A DNA stretch of 64,000 nt from the NCBI GenBank assembly GCA_013399695.1, contig VXAU01002231.1, positions 900,316-964,315 on the forward strand, in the 5' to 3' direction. Numbering within the stretch: position 1 is the stretch's first letter; the number at the start of each line of letters is the position of its first letter. The position numbers and the translations under genes are program-made. This DNA is from Formicarius rufipectus (lineage: Eukaryota; Chordata; Aves; Passeriformes; Formicariidae). The notes beneath the pieces were generated by a model, which was not told where the DNA came from, searched no databases, and saw nothing but the letters and a program-made list of their open reading frames with translations. This document shows, in pieces, positions 24,201-37,269 of the stretch.

Positions 24201-25204
24201 TTCATATAAGTCCATTTCATTCAAATGAACATCAGCTGCTTACACTAAATCTGAACTTGTGCTTACAGATCATGTTGTCAGGGGGTGAAAACGGATACGG
24301 TTGTTAAGGGAGAAAAAAAATCCTTAACATCCTGAAGTCATGGCCTTCTGTCTTTTCTTTTAGATTATCTATTGATGAACTGAAAAATTGCTTTCTTAAA
24401 TACTTGGAATTTTCTAAAGTTGAATTTTTGAAGATTCATTTATTTATCCACATGTATACTAGCTCTCAGGGATTACTTTCTTATGAATAAGAGACATAGA
24501 ATGTCAGCTTCATCCCAATGGACCTAGGATTTCTCTAAAATTCAGCCTAATGTATTTATAATTCTCAAATTTTCCCTAGAGTCTTCAGAATTCCAAAATT
24601 GTAGCCAGCCATTGTCTGCTGGAAAACACAAGGTTATTCAAAATGTTCGTGAGATAGAGAGTGCTCCCCTACCTGCTTTTGAATTATATGGCAATATAGG
24701 GCAGCCTAAAATTGAAGATGCTGAAAGAAATACTCATTGTATTAAAAAAAAAAAAAAAAAAAAGAGAGAAAAAAAAGAAAAATCAATTTTAAATTTTCTT
24801 TCATATAGGTGGCATAAAAGTCCCTGAGTTACATACTGCAGAATTGGCAGAGATTCTCAGTTTAATGCAAATGAATTGAACCAAGTTATGTACCAAACTT
24901 AGCTGATAATTTAGGTAGTAAATGTGATTTCCTCATTTTTAAATTAATGATTATCACCAGTATAGACCTTGGACATTTTATTTACAGAGAAACACCACTG
25001 AGAATAGGGGGACTATTCAAATGAACAAGCACATTAAAAGCATGGCTGTCCACAGATCTCTCTCTTCATTAACCAGACTATTGCATTAAGTAGCATCTCC
25101 CCTTTACTTTAAACTAGAATTTCCCTTAAGCTAGTGCATCCCTAATATGCACATTGCTAAAGCTATGAATTTACAAAATGATTACCCAAATTTCCTGCCC
25201 CAGC
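21231..25204. other. Unique AT-rich spacer
   Basis: No gene, LINE or LTR was recognised. The stretch is very AT-rich, with short poly-A tracts at 23475-23492 and 24744-24763 and only short chance frames. Confidence 0.5.
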
Positions 25205-25377
25205 TAGTGTTGCAGGCGTGGCTGCAGTGCCACGTTTGTGTCATTCGGTGGCAGAGAGGAAAAGGTGAGGTCTTCTCCTGGTGCTCTGACCCAGGTGGGC
25301 CCCCAAGATTGCTCAACAACCTGACATTATTGCTTTTCTGCTTTTCTGTTTTTTTCTTTAATGTTAATCTGAAATGG
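25205..25377. other. GC- and CpG-richer segment directly upstream of the SINE-like element
   Basis: From about 25205 ('gtgttgcaggcgtggctgca') base composition changes sharply from the AT-rich background. It contains CpG sites that the neighbourhood lacks, and it ends in a pyrimidine-rich stretch (25331-25360) just before the tRNA-like head. It may be part of the same composite element, for example a LINE 3' piece, or a separate older insertion. I could not name a family. Confidence 0.4.
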
Positions 25378-25565
25378 GCGGCGGGCGTTGGCCGAATGGT
25401 GTAAGTTGCCGCCTCTGGAGCCGGCTCATCCTCTGAGGACGCCGGTTTGAATCCCGAGGAACTCACTGTCACCGTCCGAGCGTGCTCAGCCATGGCAAAA
25501 TGAACCTCAGGAGTAAAGGGGGTGGGGCCAGTTCCACGCACACTGTGCCTCACCTAAAAAAATCC
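25378..25565 (+). mobile_element. tRNA-derived SINE-like element
   Basis: Two RNA polymerase III promoter boxes are visible at tRNA-like spacing: an A box TGGCCGAATGG (25389-25399) and a B box GGTTTGAATCC (25444-25454). The 55-base start-to-start spacing and the D-arm-like GGCCGAATGGTGTAAG suggest a long-variable-arm tRNA (Leu or Ser type) as the source. The acceptor stem does not pair and the T stem is imperfect, so this is not a working tRNA gene. Downstream is about 100 bases of unrelated, CpG-bearing body ending in CACCT plus a short A run (25555-25562). A pol III head, non-tRNA body and A-rich end are the SINE plan. No target-site duplication was found. It does not match the tRNA-Ile-headed TguSINE1 of passerines as I recall it. 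The minus-strand 123-codon frame across it is incidental. Confidence 0.62.
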
Positions 25566-25902
25566 ATTGTGCAGGCTTATCCCAAAATCTTCGTTCGCAA
25601 AGTCTAGCCAACAACAACCCAAATTTATCTTGCTACTCCAGGGTCTTATATTAAGGATTTGGTCTGGTTTTATATAATAGGGAAAAAAAAAAAAAATCTC
25701 CTTTTTTTTTTAATTCCCCCACATTTACTTGAGCCTGAAGATGTGGCCCCTAATCTGAACCGTCAGTATGTTATGATGATGAGCACAGAAGTATTTGTCT
25801 CAGGGTAGGTCCTAGTATTTTTTAGACACTGGGTCATTTGCACTGTGCAGGTACAATACGCTCCTGAGCCAGTGTGTACTCCTTCTCCTGCCTCTTAGAT
25901 CA
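25566..25902. other. Unique spacer between SINE-like element and LTR
   Basis: No gene was recognised. It has a short poly-A followed by poly-T at 25682-25711 and otherwise unique sequence. Confidence 0.5.
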
Positions 25903-26643
25903 TGTGCTGGTTTAAAGGTAAACCAGCAGGAAAAGTGAACCCAACTCAGAATGAGATTGCAAGTCAGAATAACAATTTAATAGGAAGATCACAATAAATA
26001 CGCTGATACAGAAGGAAAATCCATTTCACCCACAAAAACAGATGTACAGCCCAGCACTCCGGGGCATGAGTCGAATGGAGCTCGCCAACCCCTGTGCTGA
26101 ACACCATGTAGCCCCTCTGAGTTCAAAGTAAAAGGAAAGAAGAAAACTGCTCGTGAAGGTGATGGTCAGGCTGATCAAGAGTACCATTTGCCATGCTGTT
26201 AAGTCTTCTTCTGGGTCCAACAAGTGGTACACCAGTCCCCAAACCCCAAGCTTACATATGCTTAGGCTCAGATGGGAACACCCAGTCCCTCCCCTAGGGT
26301 GGGGAGTTTCACAATGGGTGATTTACTCTGTGAGGTGAATCATGGTATATTTTTGGAATCCCTGATGGCCCATTAGCAGACATGACCCCTCTGGTTGGTG
26401 TGAAGGTGCTAATGGCTCCCTGGAGGGGACTTATCACACCTGAGTCATTGGTGGGAAGACAGGAAAACTTCCTTATCTCACAGAAGTTCCTAAATACCTA
26501 ACTTGTAGCCTGAGGGGTCAGGTGTACCCTGGGCAGCTGCTGCAAATTATCCATTGTTAGCAGTTCATGAGAAAATGACATAGAGGGTTTAGAATATACA
26601 CCCACACAATGACGAACTGTTCCTAGCTACTATAACCAGGACA
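25903..26643 (-). mobile_element. Solo LTR, minus orientation (family shared with 41076-41764)
   Basis: About 741 bp, similar along its length to 41076-41764. Shared blocks in plus-strand order include 'gattgcaagtcagaat', 'gatgtacagcccagca', 'caacccctgtgctga', 'gagtttcacaatgg', 'atccctgatggcccattagc', 'cacagaagttcctaaa' and 'gggcagctgctgcaaat'. On the minus strand it reads TGTCCTGG...GCACA. It keeps a segment of about 50 bases near 26400-26455 ('tggctccctggaggggact') that the other copy lacks. No matching duplication was found at its ends (flanks GATCA and CAGCA), so the edges may be decayed. No internal retroviral genes lie beside it. The minus-strand 68-codon frame at 26026-26232 and the plus-strand 61-codon frame are LTR sequence. 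Confidence 0.85.
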
Positions 26644-28929
26644 CAGCACCAGTTTGGCACTGTGAACAACATGTGCTCTGTGCAGAGGGAAAGTCAACAC
26701 TGAAAGATATTACCAAAGGTTATAAACTTCTGTTGGGGATGAATCTCACTAAAGTATGAGCCACACCTTCTTGTCTTTTTCTCCAAACTTTCCCCTCCTT
26801 CTATTTCTCCTTTCTATTTCCCAGTTTTTCTTCACACCCTTGCCATTATTCTGTCTTTAGAGCCAGATGGCAGTCAAATTTTCTGGTGCACAGGAAATTC
26901 CAACATTTTAAAACTTGTTTTTCTTCTGCAGTAGACATCACATCATTTCATATTAGGCATTAAGACTACTGGCACGTCATACTGTATTAGAGCATGATAA
27001 ATTTGCTAAAATATTAAATTTGAATTTTTCAATTTGCAACACTATTTTGATTATGTAAGACTGTTTTTATACATTTTGTATTTTACTTTTTATATTTATA
27101 TATTATCTAAATAACAGCTGCTTTTTCATTGTCATGCTTATTGTCAAATATACTGCAACACAAGAAACATAGACACACCATATTAAAAAAGGTCATATCT
27201 TATTGTCTTCCTCTAATTAGAGTAAGAGATTTGGACTGACATTACTGAAATGTGACACATGCTAATCACAAATCAACCAAGAGCTCATTGGAAGGAGTTC
27301 TAATTTAATCTGTTTATTAGTTTGATTTTTGCAAAATAAAAGTACAAGTAGTCTTTGAAAAATCAAGGTTTAGGATGACGATATAACATAAAAAAAGATC
27401 CTTTATTCATTAAAAGTCCAGATTTTATTCTCTAAACTAAGACGTAATCCCTGTTAAAACAAAACCAGACCCAATGCTGTGTACCCACCACCATGAATAC
27501 TACTCATGTGAACATACTCTTTCTGGGACATAATTTAATAGAACTTTTAGGCTTTGGCCATTACAGACCTTACTACAGAACCACCTATTTGTAACTCTGA
27601 AGTTGTGGTCACTTGGTAGCATAGGGAGGAAGCAGAGTATATTAGCAGGACACAGAAACATCCATTAAAACACTGATATTGGAACTCTACCTTCCATTTT
27701 GCTTGTCTGCAAGAGGAAAAAGAGGTCTGAAACTAGCCACTGATGATTCTAAACATCACAAATTTTGTATAAACAAGGATTAATTAATCAAAACAAAACC
27801 AAAACCAGAAATACTCTTTTATTTGATATGGGTAGTGCATGACTCCTTATCCAGAGAAGCATGATCCAGAGGAGAATGAAAATATTGCTGGTTATATGCT
27901 TCCAGGAAAATAAAAGATGTTTAGTCTAGGAAACCACTTATTGGTAAAACTTTTTTTTTTTTTTGTATAGCAACTGTAAAATCTGTGACTATGACAAAAG
28001 AAAACAATGGGAAACTGGATATGAAGCATTTTCCTCATCTATTCATATTCTGTCATCCTTGGTCTCCTTACTCTGATGCAGCTTTTCCAAGATGACAAGA
28101 AATTTATGCTTTTATACAATGAGATGCAAAATCACAGCTTTGAAATTCACAGCAATATTCTACAGGGATATAGTTTGATGACAGCTGAATTTGGTGGAGT
28201 GTTTTCATTGCTGCTTTGTCATTCTCTCTTAACCAGCATGTAAGGTGTACACATTTCCATATACAGTCAGATGGGAAACTTGTCAACTCTTAATAGGAGT
28301 TCAACAGTACCAAAGAAAGTAAAGCAAATGCTGAAGAGTGTATTTTTTACAGTTCTAACGCACAGTGAAGTTGAGCACTACAGAATCTGGTACAAATTTT
28401 CCATATTTATTAATCAGTTGCAAAAAAAAGAAGCATTTGTTGTTTTTGTTTATTTTTCCATAATTTTGGAGGTAATTTCCTGCTCAGTAAGTGTGGAAAG
28501 ATAATACAGACAAGAAGTTATTAATAAATTGTCTTCTCCAGGGCCAAATATATGGCATTTCTACAAAAAGACTCACTTTTGTACTTGAATAGCATCTGTT
28601 TATTCATTTATGACTATGTGGTGCTGGGATATTAAAACAGACTTGGAAACTGTTAACATTTTATATTTAATGATGTTTACCAGGTGTATGTTCTGTAACA
28701 CTGTGTGACATTAGATTTTTGAACTGCACAAGGAGCCAGAGCAATAGAAGGCATACTGCTGAAAAAGAAATAGAAGAGAACAAAGAGAAAAGTACATTAA
28801 GCATCTGGTACCAAAACTTCTTTCACCTCCTCTGCTCAGTAGTGGTACTACACCTACACAGTGAACAAGTGCTAAAATGTAAGAATTTGGTGTAATTTAT
28901 AATGTCTTATAGTATCTAAACTATACTCG

Positions 28930-28995
28930 TGAAGCAGTTGAGAGATCACACAGCAAAAGCTGCAGGCGAGGTAGGATTCCCACAGGGATCTCAAA
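28930..28995 (-). repeat. Possible ancient MIR/L2-type relic
   Basis: 'gatcacacagcaaaagctgc' followed by 'ggcgaggtaggattcccaca' resembles the shared MIR/L2 block 'ggtcacacagc-aag...cagagctgggattcgaaccca'. The match is short and gapped, so it may be coincidence. Confidence 0.35.
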
Positions 28996-31900
28996 ACAGT
29001 CTCAATGGGCAATTGAACCAGCTCTTAGATCTCCATTAGCTGCTGTAAGTTATCAAACACCTAGCTCCCGTGTAAAGATTTGTATTTATATAACTATGTT
29101 TAAGTATCTTAATAATCAAATTTGATATTGTCTGTGTTACTGTAGTGCATTCACAAATTTTGAAACAGAGAGGAAATGTTTTCTATTCTCAAGTATTTTT
29201 CCTTAAAATTAGAAAAATATCAATTCATCTTATTAGTTTTCTCCATTAATTCCCGATTTTTAGCATTTCCAGATGAAATTTGTTTTATCAGAAGTTTTCT
29301 AGCTTTTTCTTTAACTTTACTTTTTTTTTTCTTTTTTTTTCTTTTTTTTTTTTTTCATATTCCACATGGAAACTCATCAAGGATTCATAGAAATAATCAT
29401 TATCTTGGATAGAATTATAAATAAGTGTTCCAGAAATTCACAGAAGAATGCTAAGAAGAACACTGTAATAACAAAATATTTTACTAAAATTGTAACACAA
29501 ATTTTTTCAAGACTGGATTTTCCTAGATATGGACTAGTAAACAGCTATTGTTACAACATATATAATCTCATACTATTTGAGATAATGGGATATTTATATA
29601 TTTCTAAAGTGATAACTTCTGGCATCATGTTGTGGTAAGAGAAAAAACAACAACCTTGCCAGTTGCAGTCAAATATTAAAAATATGAATCTAGAGTTCAA
29701 GAAAAATATGAACACTGAAGATAAATAAGAAGAAATTAATGTTTAGCTCTCAGTATAGAATACAAGTAAAAGAAATATGGGTTTCAGATTGTTAAATCAT
29801 GAGATTTACACTAGGCTTGGCAGTACCAGTCTTAGATGTAATAGCTGGGGTTTTTTTAATGCTCCATCTCTGACAGTGGAACATATCAGACTTTAATCAC
29901 ATTTTTATCTCTTTCAGGAAGGGATCATATGCACTAAGGACAATTTTATGATAAAATGAGTCCAAGATGTTGCCTGAACATAAAGCAAATTAACAACAAA
30001 GAGCTGCAACTCTGACATGTTAGTATATGATATTTTCCTCTTTCATGAAGGTGAAAATGTAGCAGAAGTGTATGTCTTCCCTAACTGCACAAGGAAACAT
30101 CAAACAATTACTTTTCCATAAAAAATAGAACATTTAATAGACATTTTATTGGCTTTAAAGAAATATGCTATTGTTCTTGAGATTTTCCATTAACCTAAGG
30201 TCTCTGCTCAGAAAATCAGGCATTGTGAGTCGGTAAACTCACATTCTGTGAAGAAAAATCCTTGTTAAAATTAGCAGTTTAATAAGAAAAGGACCTCATT
30301 CCATTTCAGGCAGTATACAATGAGCACAACCTTTAAAGACTGATATTTTTTCTGATCTTCTTATCATTTTAGCCAGTACAAATATCTCACCTTGACTAAA
30401 GTTTCTATGGAGAAAATTTAGAGAGTGAGTGATAAAATTCAAGAGAGGTTTGCACTAAGAAATGTTCCTAAAGCAGTTAAGTAATGAAACAAATTAAATG
30501 AAACATTACAATTCAAAGCCAGTCAACCTGTTTGAAATGTTCTTGACAGATTTTGCTACTTGGCATTTAAATTACTCACTCTCAGCATCCTTGGAAAGCA
30601 GTCTGCCACTTCTTACACTGAGGTGGAAGGAAGTACATAAGTCTTGTTTATTCCTTATTTTTGATCTCTCAGAAAAGACAATCACCACTTCATAAATATA
30701 TGAATACAATCCATGAAATTCCAGACAAAATAGGCAATCACAGAGTGCCATTATTTACAGGCTAACAGTGTCAGTAAGACTGTTTGGTGTGGAATATTAC
30801 AATGCTGGATATGGAGATAGCACTAAGGATGTTTATGCCTACCAATACTCAGGTCTCCTAGTATTATAGCACTGAGAGGACAGGGATTCCTACTCTCTGA
30901 GAAACAAAATTGTGTGTCATCTGTATAGCAAGACTATAAAACTGATAAGGAATCCCTTGTTGCAAAAGTCAGCAGCTCTGTGTTGTGTGGAAGGTAATGA
31001 GCAAAAGGACACACATTTGTAGAAGCAGATTCCCAAGGGAACTTCTCTGCTATCAACATTCTTCTGCATTTTTTTTTCTAAAAAGCTCCATTTTTTGCTT
31101 TCATGAGAATGCAGAAGCCATCATTTTAGACCACTGAAGGTCCACCTGGTTCATAAGCACATCTTTGACACTGACTTGGAGGCTACTTTCTCCTTTTGGC
31201 CTAATCAGAGCTATGTTTTTGTAACTTATTGCACATATTTATGCTCCTGAGGTTTTTCTTTGCAGTACAGTATGATCCTTAGTCAGGGGGAAAGTTTTGA
31301 TAATTCCATTACTCTGTCCAGTGAGACAGTGTTTCAGATGGAAGAGATTGCTGAGCTTTCTGACTGACTGTGCTGGAGATTTCCTGTCAGAGGATGTCCC
31401 TCAATATTTCAAGTTTACTGGTTCAGTGATCTTATTTTATTTCCAGGAAATAGCATATATACTTAATGGAAGTCTGATATGCCTGATTTAAACCCACCTC
31501 AAGGATTTTTGTCAGTATCTTTCAGAAAAGTAATGGATGATACTGTTCCTTAATCAGCCATGAGGTGGCTGTTAAGTTTTCCAGAACTAATTTCATTCAA
31601 GTCACACCTGCACATCACAGTCTAAGGATTTAATGGTGTTTCTGTCACAGACTATGCAAAATCTGATGCTGCTTTCACCTTCTGCAGGATCAGCACTGAA
31701 GGGTAAGGTGCTGCTCAAAGCTGTGAAGGAACAAGAATTTGCAGCCAGGTGCAGGGGATAGCAGGGAAACCTGTTTAGGTCACCTTTCACTGCCTTTTTA
31801 CTATTACCAGTTAAAATTTGAAAGAGAAATGTTAAATAATCTTATATCCTCCTGGCTAGTTCTTTTTTGGGGACTTTGGGCATTTGGTTTGGGTTTTTTT

Positions 31901-32156
31901 TTGTAATAACTGTCTCTGTCACTTTGTTGTTTTGTCACACGGGCATCCACAATTATACAAGTTATAATTTTAAAATCTTCCCAGTTCTAACCAATACAAT
32001 GCATCTTGCAAATTTGTAAAAAAAAATTCTCTAGAGTTATTTTGACAAAAAATTCCAAAACTTCTCCCACCAAAAACTGGGGGAAAAAAAATCAAAAAAG
32101 GACTTCCAGGAAACAAGCAAATTATTAGCAAAACATGATTCTTTTTTTTTTTTTTT

Positions 32157-32170
32157 NNNNNNNNNNNNNN
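32157..32170. other. Assembly gap (14 N) abutting poly-T
   Basis: The N run follows 16 T residues (32141-32156), again pointing to unreadable homopolymer. Confidence 0.97.
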
Positions 32171-35100
32171 TTAAATTTCACTACATAATATTACTGATTT
32201 AAATACATTTAATAACAGAGTGAAATAGAATTAGTTATTCTGAGACAGATAACCAAAGGTTGTCTATAGTAGGGCTACAACATCCATTAGATGTCTTTGC
32301 ACTGGAATTATGTATACAGCATTCTTACTGCTCAGAAATGCTGACCAAAGATGCAATAAACTGCTTCTGAAAGCAAAAATATATAAAATAAAATGCAATT
32401 GTGAACAATAAAACTGACAGATGATTCTAAGATGATCTGTAAAACGTGTAAAACTGCTTATATACTCTTTGATGTAGAGTATAATGTTGCTTTCCCAAAA
32501 ATAAAAGATTCTACCTGAATTATCAATAAGATGTGCAATTGTTCATGTCATTGATTTGAATCTTCAGTGTTAACGTTTACTTTAAACAGACATTGCTCTT
32601 GCTTCTAATGTCCATCCTCATAATGCAACTCACATCTTTGCTGACAGTAAGAGAATTCTGTTTTACACAAAAATTCTTTTACATTAGGATCAGTAGCTTC
32701 TGAACTATTTCAGTAATGTTTCACAACAAAGCGTTTTAAGGATTTTTACTGAGAATTCACTAAAATAGATTCAAGCTTTAACAAGTTCAGATGAAGTTAA
32801 AACTGTAGGTATTGAATGTGACATAAAATTTAAATTGTAAGGTAATTATGCTTAGAGACATACATTATTTTAAAAATACTTTATGTCATGATGAACAAGG
32901 ATATTTTCCTACAGATACATTTGCCTTGATTCTATTTTTTTTTTAGCATTAAAATTACAAAAAAAAAGGGGCTCTTCTCAAATATTCAAAACTCTTACTC
33001 AATAAGAACTTAGAGTTTGTGTTTTCCCTTTTATGTATTTCATGACCAAACCACTACTAATGTTGCTTAATAATCATCATTTTAGTTTTATTACATATGT
33101 CTATTTTTATTCAAAGTGAGTTTGAATACATAACTGGAATCCAGACTTTTTTTTTTTTCATTCACAGATAGATTCTGGGTATAAAGAGAACAACAGTTCC
33201 CAACAGTTCCTCACCACATGTATAAGTGCGATTACTTTGTAAAGGGGAGAAAATAAACATAATTGTAAGTAGCTTGGGATTGTTAGACAAATTAGAGAAA
33301 AAATGTCTTTTTTTTTTTTTTTTCTGATTGGTAAATATTTGTATAGGTCTCACACTTGCTGACTATAGCCAATTAACACCTCTTTCCCTAGAGAACTACA
33401 GTTTGTCTTTAGGGAAAGCATCTTTGCCAACATCCATAATAACACAAGTATTTCAGTACTTTTTTTTCAAGCCAATCATGTTGATAATGTTGAGCATTAC
33501 TAAATTTGATCAGTATTTTCTTTTTGTTTTTTTTTCACTATCCATTAAATTTTGAAACTTACAACCTCAACTGTTCAAAGACAAGTAGAGTCTTATGTGT
33601 ATAAAATTATGTTACATTATATTGGCTTGTTGGTCTTGCTAATACATACAATACTAGAAATAATTGTATTATTGGATTATTCATTGTAGAGAAGTAGCTT
33701 TTATCCACTTTAATTTTTATTATTTGTAACATACTTAAATTCTCAAGGAAGATATTAAAGTTCTTGATACTCTAGTCTGAATAGAGATATAGAATAAAAT
33801 AGCCTTATGAAGCAAACATCAACCTCTGAACATAGTTTAGCTCTTCAAATTTTAATACAAGCAACTAAGTCTTGCTACAGAAATAAAAAGTACAGGTTGG
33901 ATTTTTTTCTTCTGAAACACACACACTTATCTGATGCCACATAAATCTCCAAAAAATAGATATATTATTACAAAATTAGGTAAGACTACTAAACATATGG
34001 CTGAGAAAATAATAAATATACATTGTATGTGAAGATAAGTTAAAAAGTAAGTTAAATATTACTATTCTTGGTAAAATATGAGAATTTCTAACTAAGAAAC
34101 AAGTGAAAAATAAGACCTACATTTAGTTAATCTTCTTTTTATGCTTTGAATAAATGACTCATCTTTGCAAACAATGAAATTATCTTTTCTTGTAATTCAA
34201 TGTAAAGTTCTCTTTGGGGTGAAATATGGGGACAAACTATTTTTATAACTTGCAATTCATATTCCTTATTATATATATCAGAAGAAGAAAAAGCCATGGA
34301 AACATGAGACTAACACAAATTTCAAATACCTTTGCCAACATCTGAAATTTCCTCTTCAACACATTGCTTAAAATTGTTTGAAACACCTACATTTTTTAGT
34401 ATTTTAATTAGACTTTAATTCCAACTATGTAATTAAATACTGTATATTCTATATTGATCAGTGTTCACAAACTTCCTACCTACTAGTTAAATTAGCAGGT
34501 GGTTTTCTTATCTGCAGACTATTTCTATGTATTTTTAGTCATGTAAGAAATTATTTAATTTCTCTTTTGTGATGTTCTTGAGAAAGAAAAATGTCGCATT
34601 TTTTGGGTTTATGACTTGACAGGAAGAAAAATGACAAACTACTGACCTGCAGGAAGAGAATGTTAATGAGGATGAGAGCTAATAAACAGCATGACTTTCA
34701 AATTAAATACTTTTCATTGGTCATGGGGTGAAATATCTTTTCCAAAATGCTAACAAATATGTAAATATTACATGGAAAATCTCTAAAAGGTGACATAAAT
34801 GATGGCAATTTTTTATCTTTGCATTAGAAAATAACATGGCATTTTGTACCTAAACAAGGATTTAATCTACATGTATTGCTACTAAAACTGCTGCTTTAAA
34901 ATAACTGACACCTTAAAAGAGTTAAGGACAGCTTCACAAAAAGAACTGAGGGATGTAAAGGTGAACACTGCAGAGTCATTCATTTAGGTTCCCATTTGTC
35001 AGAGTAAGAATTCAGAACAGTCAAGTTACAAATCCACCTGCGTGCCATAGACTGAGAGCAAAAGGAGCCATTTCACCACGCTGATAATCACCAACATCTA

Positions 35101-35841
35101 GTTGCAAAAGGGAAATATGACATAAGAAATATTTAATCATATTTTTTGGCACATTAATAGAGGATTCACTTGCAACTACCATTCTACTGTACTACATAAT
35201 CATCATGCTGTCTTCTCTGTACTTCTGCTAGGCAATTCTATTATGAAACTATTAAACACAAAAGGACCATATTATGCCAATCCCTGAAACTTTATTCCTA
35301 GTTCTTCTACAGTGTAAGTATATGAGGGCTGTAAAACTTCCAATTCTTAAATCTTAAACTTACAGTTTTCAGTTTAGTGTATGTACCTTGTAATTCTGTT
35401 ATCAGTCTCCCACCTTTATGCATGTCTTAATTGTAAAAAGAAATGTGTATCCCACACACAAAATAAGTTTTATCTGTATGGCTTGGCACTTTGAGTTGTA
35501 AGCCTCCAAATTTAGACAAACGTTTAAAACATAATTCTCCAGGCTTCCCCAGTAAGTCTTTATGGTCTGCAGGAGGAAGACTTGAGGTAGTCCTCAAGAC
35601 CACTTTGCTACACGTGCCCAGTAAGCCAGAGCACTTGGTATGGCTAGAGAGCATATGGGATTTTTCACCATGCAGAGTGCTTGCAGGTAGTCTGCAGGCA
35701 GACCACATGATCTCAGCTAAACATTTCTAGGGTCTAAAGTCATCCATGTACTAACAACACCTTCCAATTTAAGACATGCAGTCTGGCTTGCAAATGGCTT
35801 TGAATTTAGATGTTTCTTCACTGAGCTACTAGTAGGACCTC

Positions 35842-35874
35842 CAAGGGTCACCCCTCTTTACAAGGGTCACCCCT
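35842..35874. repeat. Short tandem duplication, 19-bp period
   Basis: CAAGGGTCACCCCT occurs at 35842-35855 and again at 35861-35874, with different short spacers after each copy. Confidence 0.9.
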
Positions 35875-36484
35875 AATTACACATATATCTGTCCTCAGTC
35901 ATCAGAATATTTTGCTTAAAGAAAATCAGAATTAACTACCAGGATAATAAGCCAATGGATTTTTCTGAGTACATATAATTGTTCCAAACTCTTGCAGTAG
36001 AGGAAGTGATTTCGTGCCAGTTTGAGCAAGAAAAATTCCTCCTTCCCTTACATGAGTCTTATATAACCTGAGCAGGTAAACAGAAATTGTGTTCATTCAG
36101 TTGTCAAAAGAGCAATTCAGCATTTTGATGAGGAATTCCAGTCTGTCACATTACATATATACTTGTTTTCCGAGGCAAACTTACTTGTTGATTACTTGGG
36201 CAAGACTACTGCCTTGCACTTTTCTATTTGTTGGTCAGAAATGTATCACTTACTAAGATACAATCAATGGATTTCACATATATGCATAGATACACTCACT
36301 TGCAGATTTTGTTTCATAAATTTGGGTATCATTAGTATTCTGGGTAAATTAATCTGTATAAAATGTGCTGAACAGCCAAGTTTGTTTTACAGCTGCAACT
36401 GATTAATGATATCACTCTGTCTTAAAAGCTAGACTAATTTGTTGTCTTTCATAAATAATATAGAAATCATTGCTGTCTTCACAG

Positions 36485-36555
36485 AAAAAAAAACCAAACT
36501 AAAAACAACAACAAACAAACCGAAACAAAACCAACAAAAAACAAAACAACAAACC
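36485..36555. repeat. A/C-rich simple sequence (AAC/AAAC-like)
   Basis: An irregular AAC/AAAC tract with almost no G or T. It is complementary in character to the T/G tract at 37103-37269. Confidence 0.85.
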
Positions 36556-37102
36556 ATTTTTGTCTGTAAAGAATTAGTAAAAGTTCCTAACAGCAGACTG
36601 CTAATTGATCTCTAAATTATTCATAGAATTCCTCTGGGTTCTTATCCTCCACAGGAAGGGTTTAAGTTTTTTTTATTTTTCCCTGAGTAAAATGACTTTA
36701 TCGTTGTTACAATTTTCCTGTGGAGTAAAAGTACCTTTTGTTAGGAGTCTGAATGAAGAACTGAGTCCATTAACATACAGATTTACACAATTTTTAAGTT
36801 AAGATCTTGACTAAAACAGTGATATATAGAAATCAGCAGGAGACATTGTCAATTCAGAGTGATTACATTAGAACTACCATGAAAGTAAGGATAAATCTGT
36901 CTGTACAATAATTTTGGCTAGGAATCTTTATTGTTTCTCTCCATTACTCATTAAAGTTTGTGTTTGCCTTAAATACAATATGTTCAAATCTCTGATGAAT
37001 GAGCTCTGTTAACCTTTGTCTGTACGTAATTCTGTAATTCTACATGTGTTTCTTTGTCATGAAAAGATTCATGTTTTGTGTTCAACTGTCTATATCTAGA
37101 AG

Positions 37103-37269
37103 GTGTTTTGTTTTTGTTTTGTTTTGTTTTTTTTTTCTTTTTTTTTTTTTTGGTTTGGGGTTTTTTTGTTTGTTTGTTTGTTTGTTTGTTTGTTTGTTTG
37201 GGGTTTTGTTTGTTTGTTGTTTTGTTTTTGTGGGGTTTTTGTTTGTTTTTTGTTTTGTTTTGTTTGGTG
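37103..37269. repeat. T/G simple-sequence tract with (GTTT)n core
   Basis: A 167-base tract containing only one C (37137). Its core is a perfect TTTG array (about 37167-37200), flanked by T-rich and GGGG-containing sequence. Overlapping frames of 63-99 codons in several phases (37044-37377) are products of the low complexity, not genes. Confidence 0.95.

Noticed and set aside
25378..25465. Functional tRNA-Leu or tRNA-Ser gene
   Set aside because: A and B boxes are present, but the acceptor stem does not pair and the T stem is mismatched.
25772..25869. Possible C/D box snoRNA (ATGATGA ... CTGA)
   Set aside because: No C'/D' boxes and no terminal stem; the two short motifs recur by chance.
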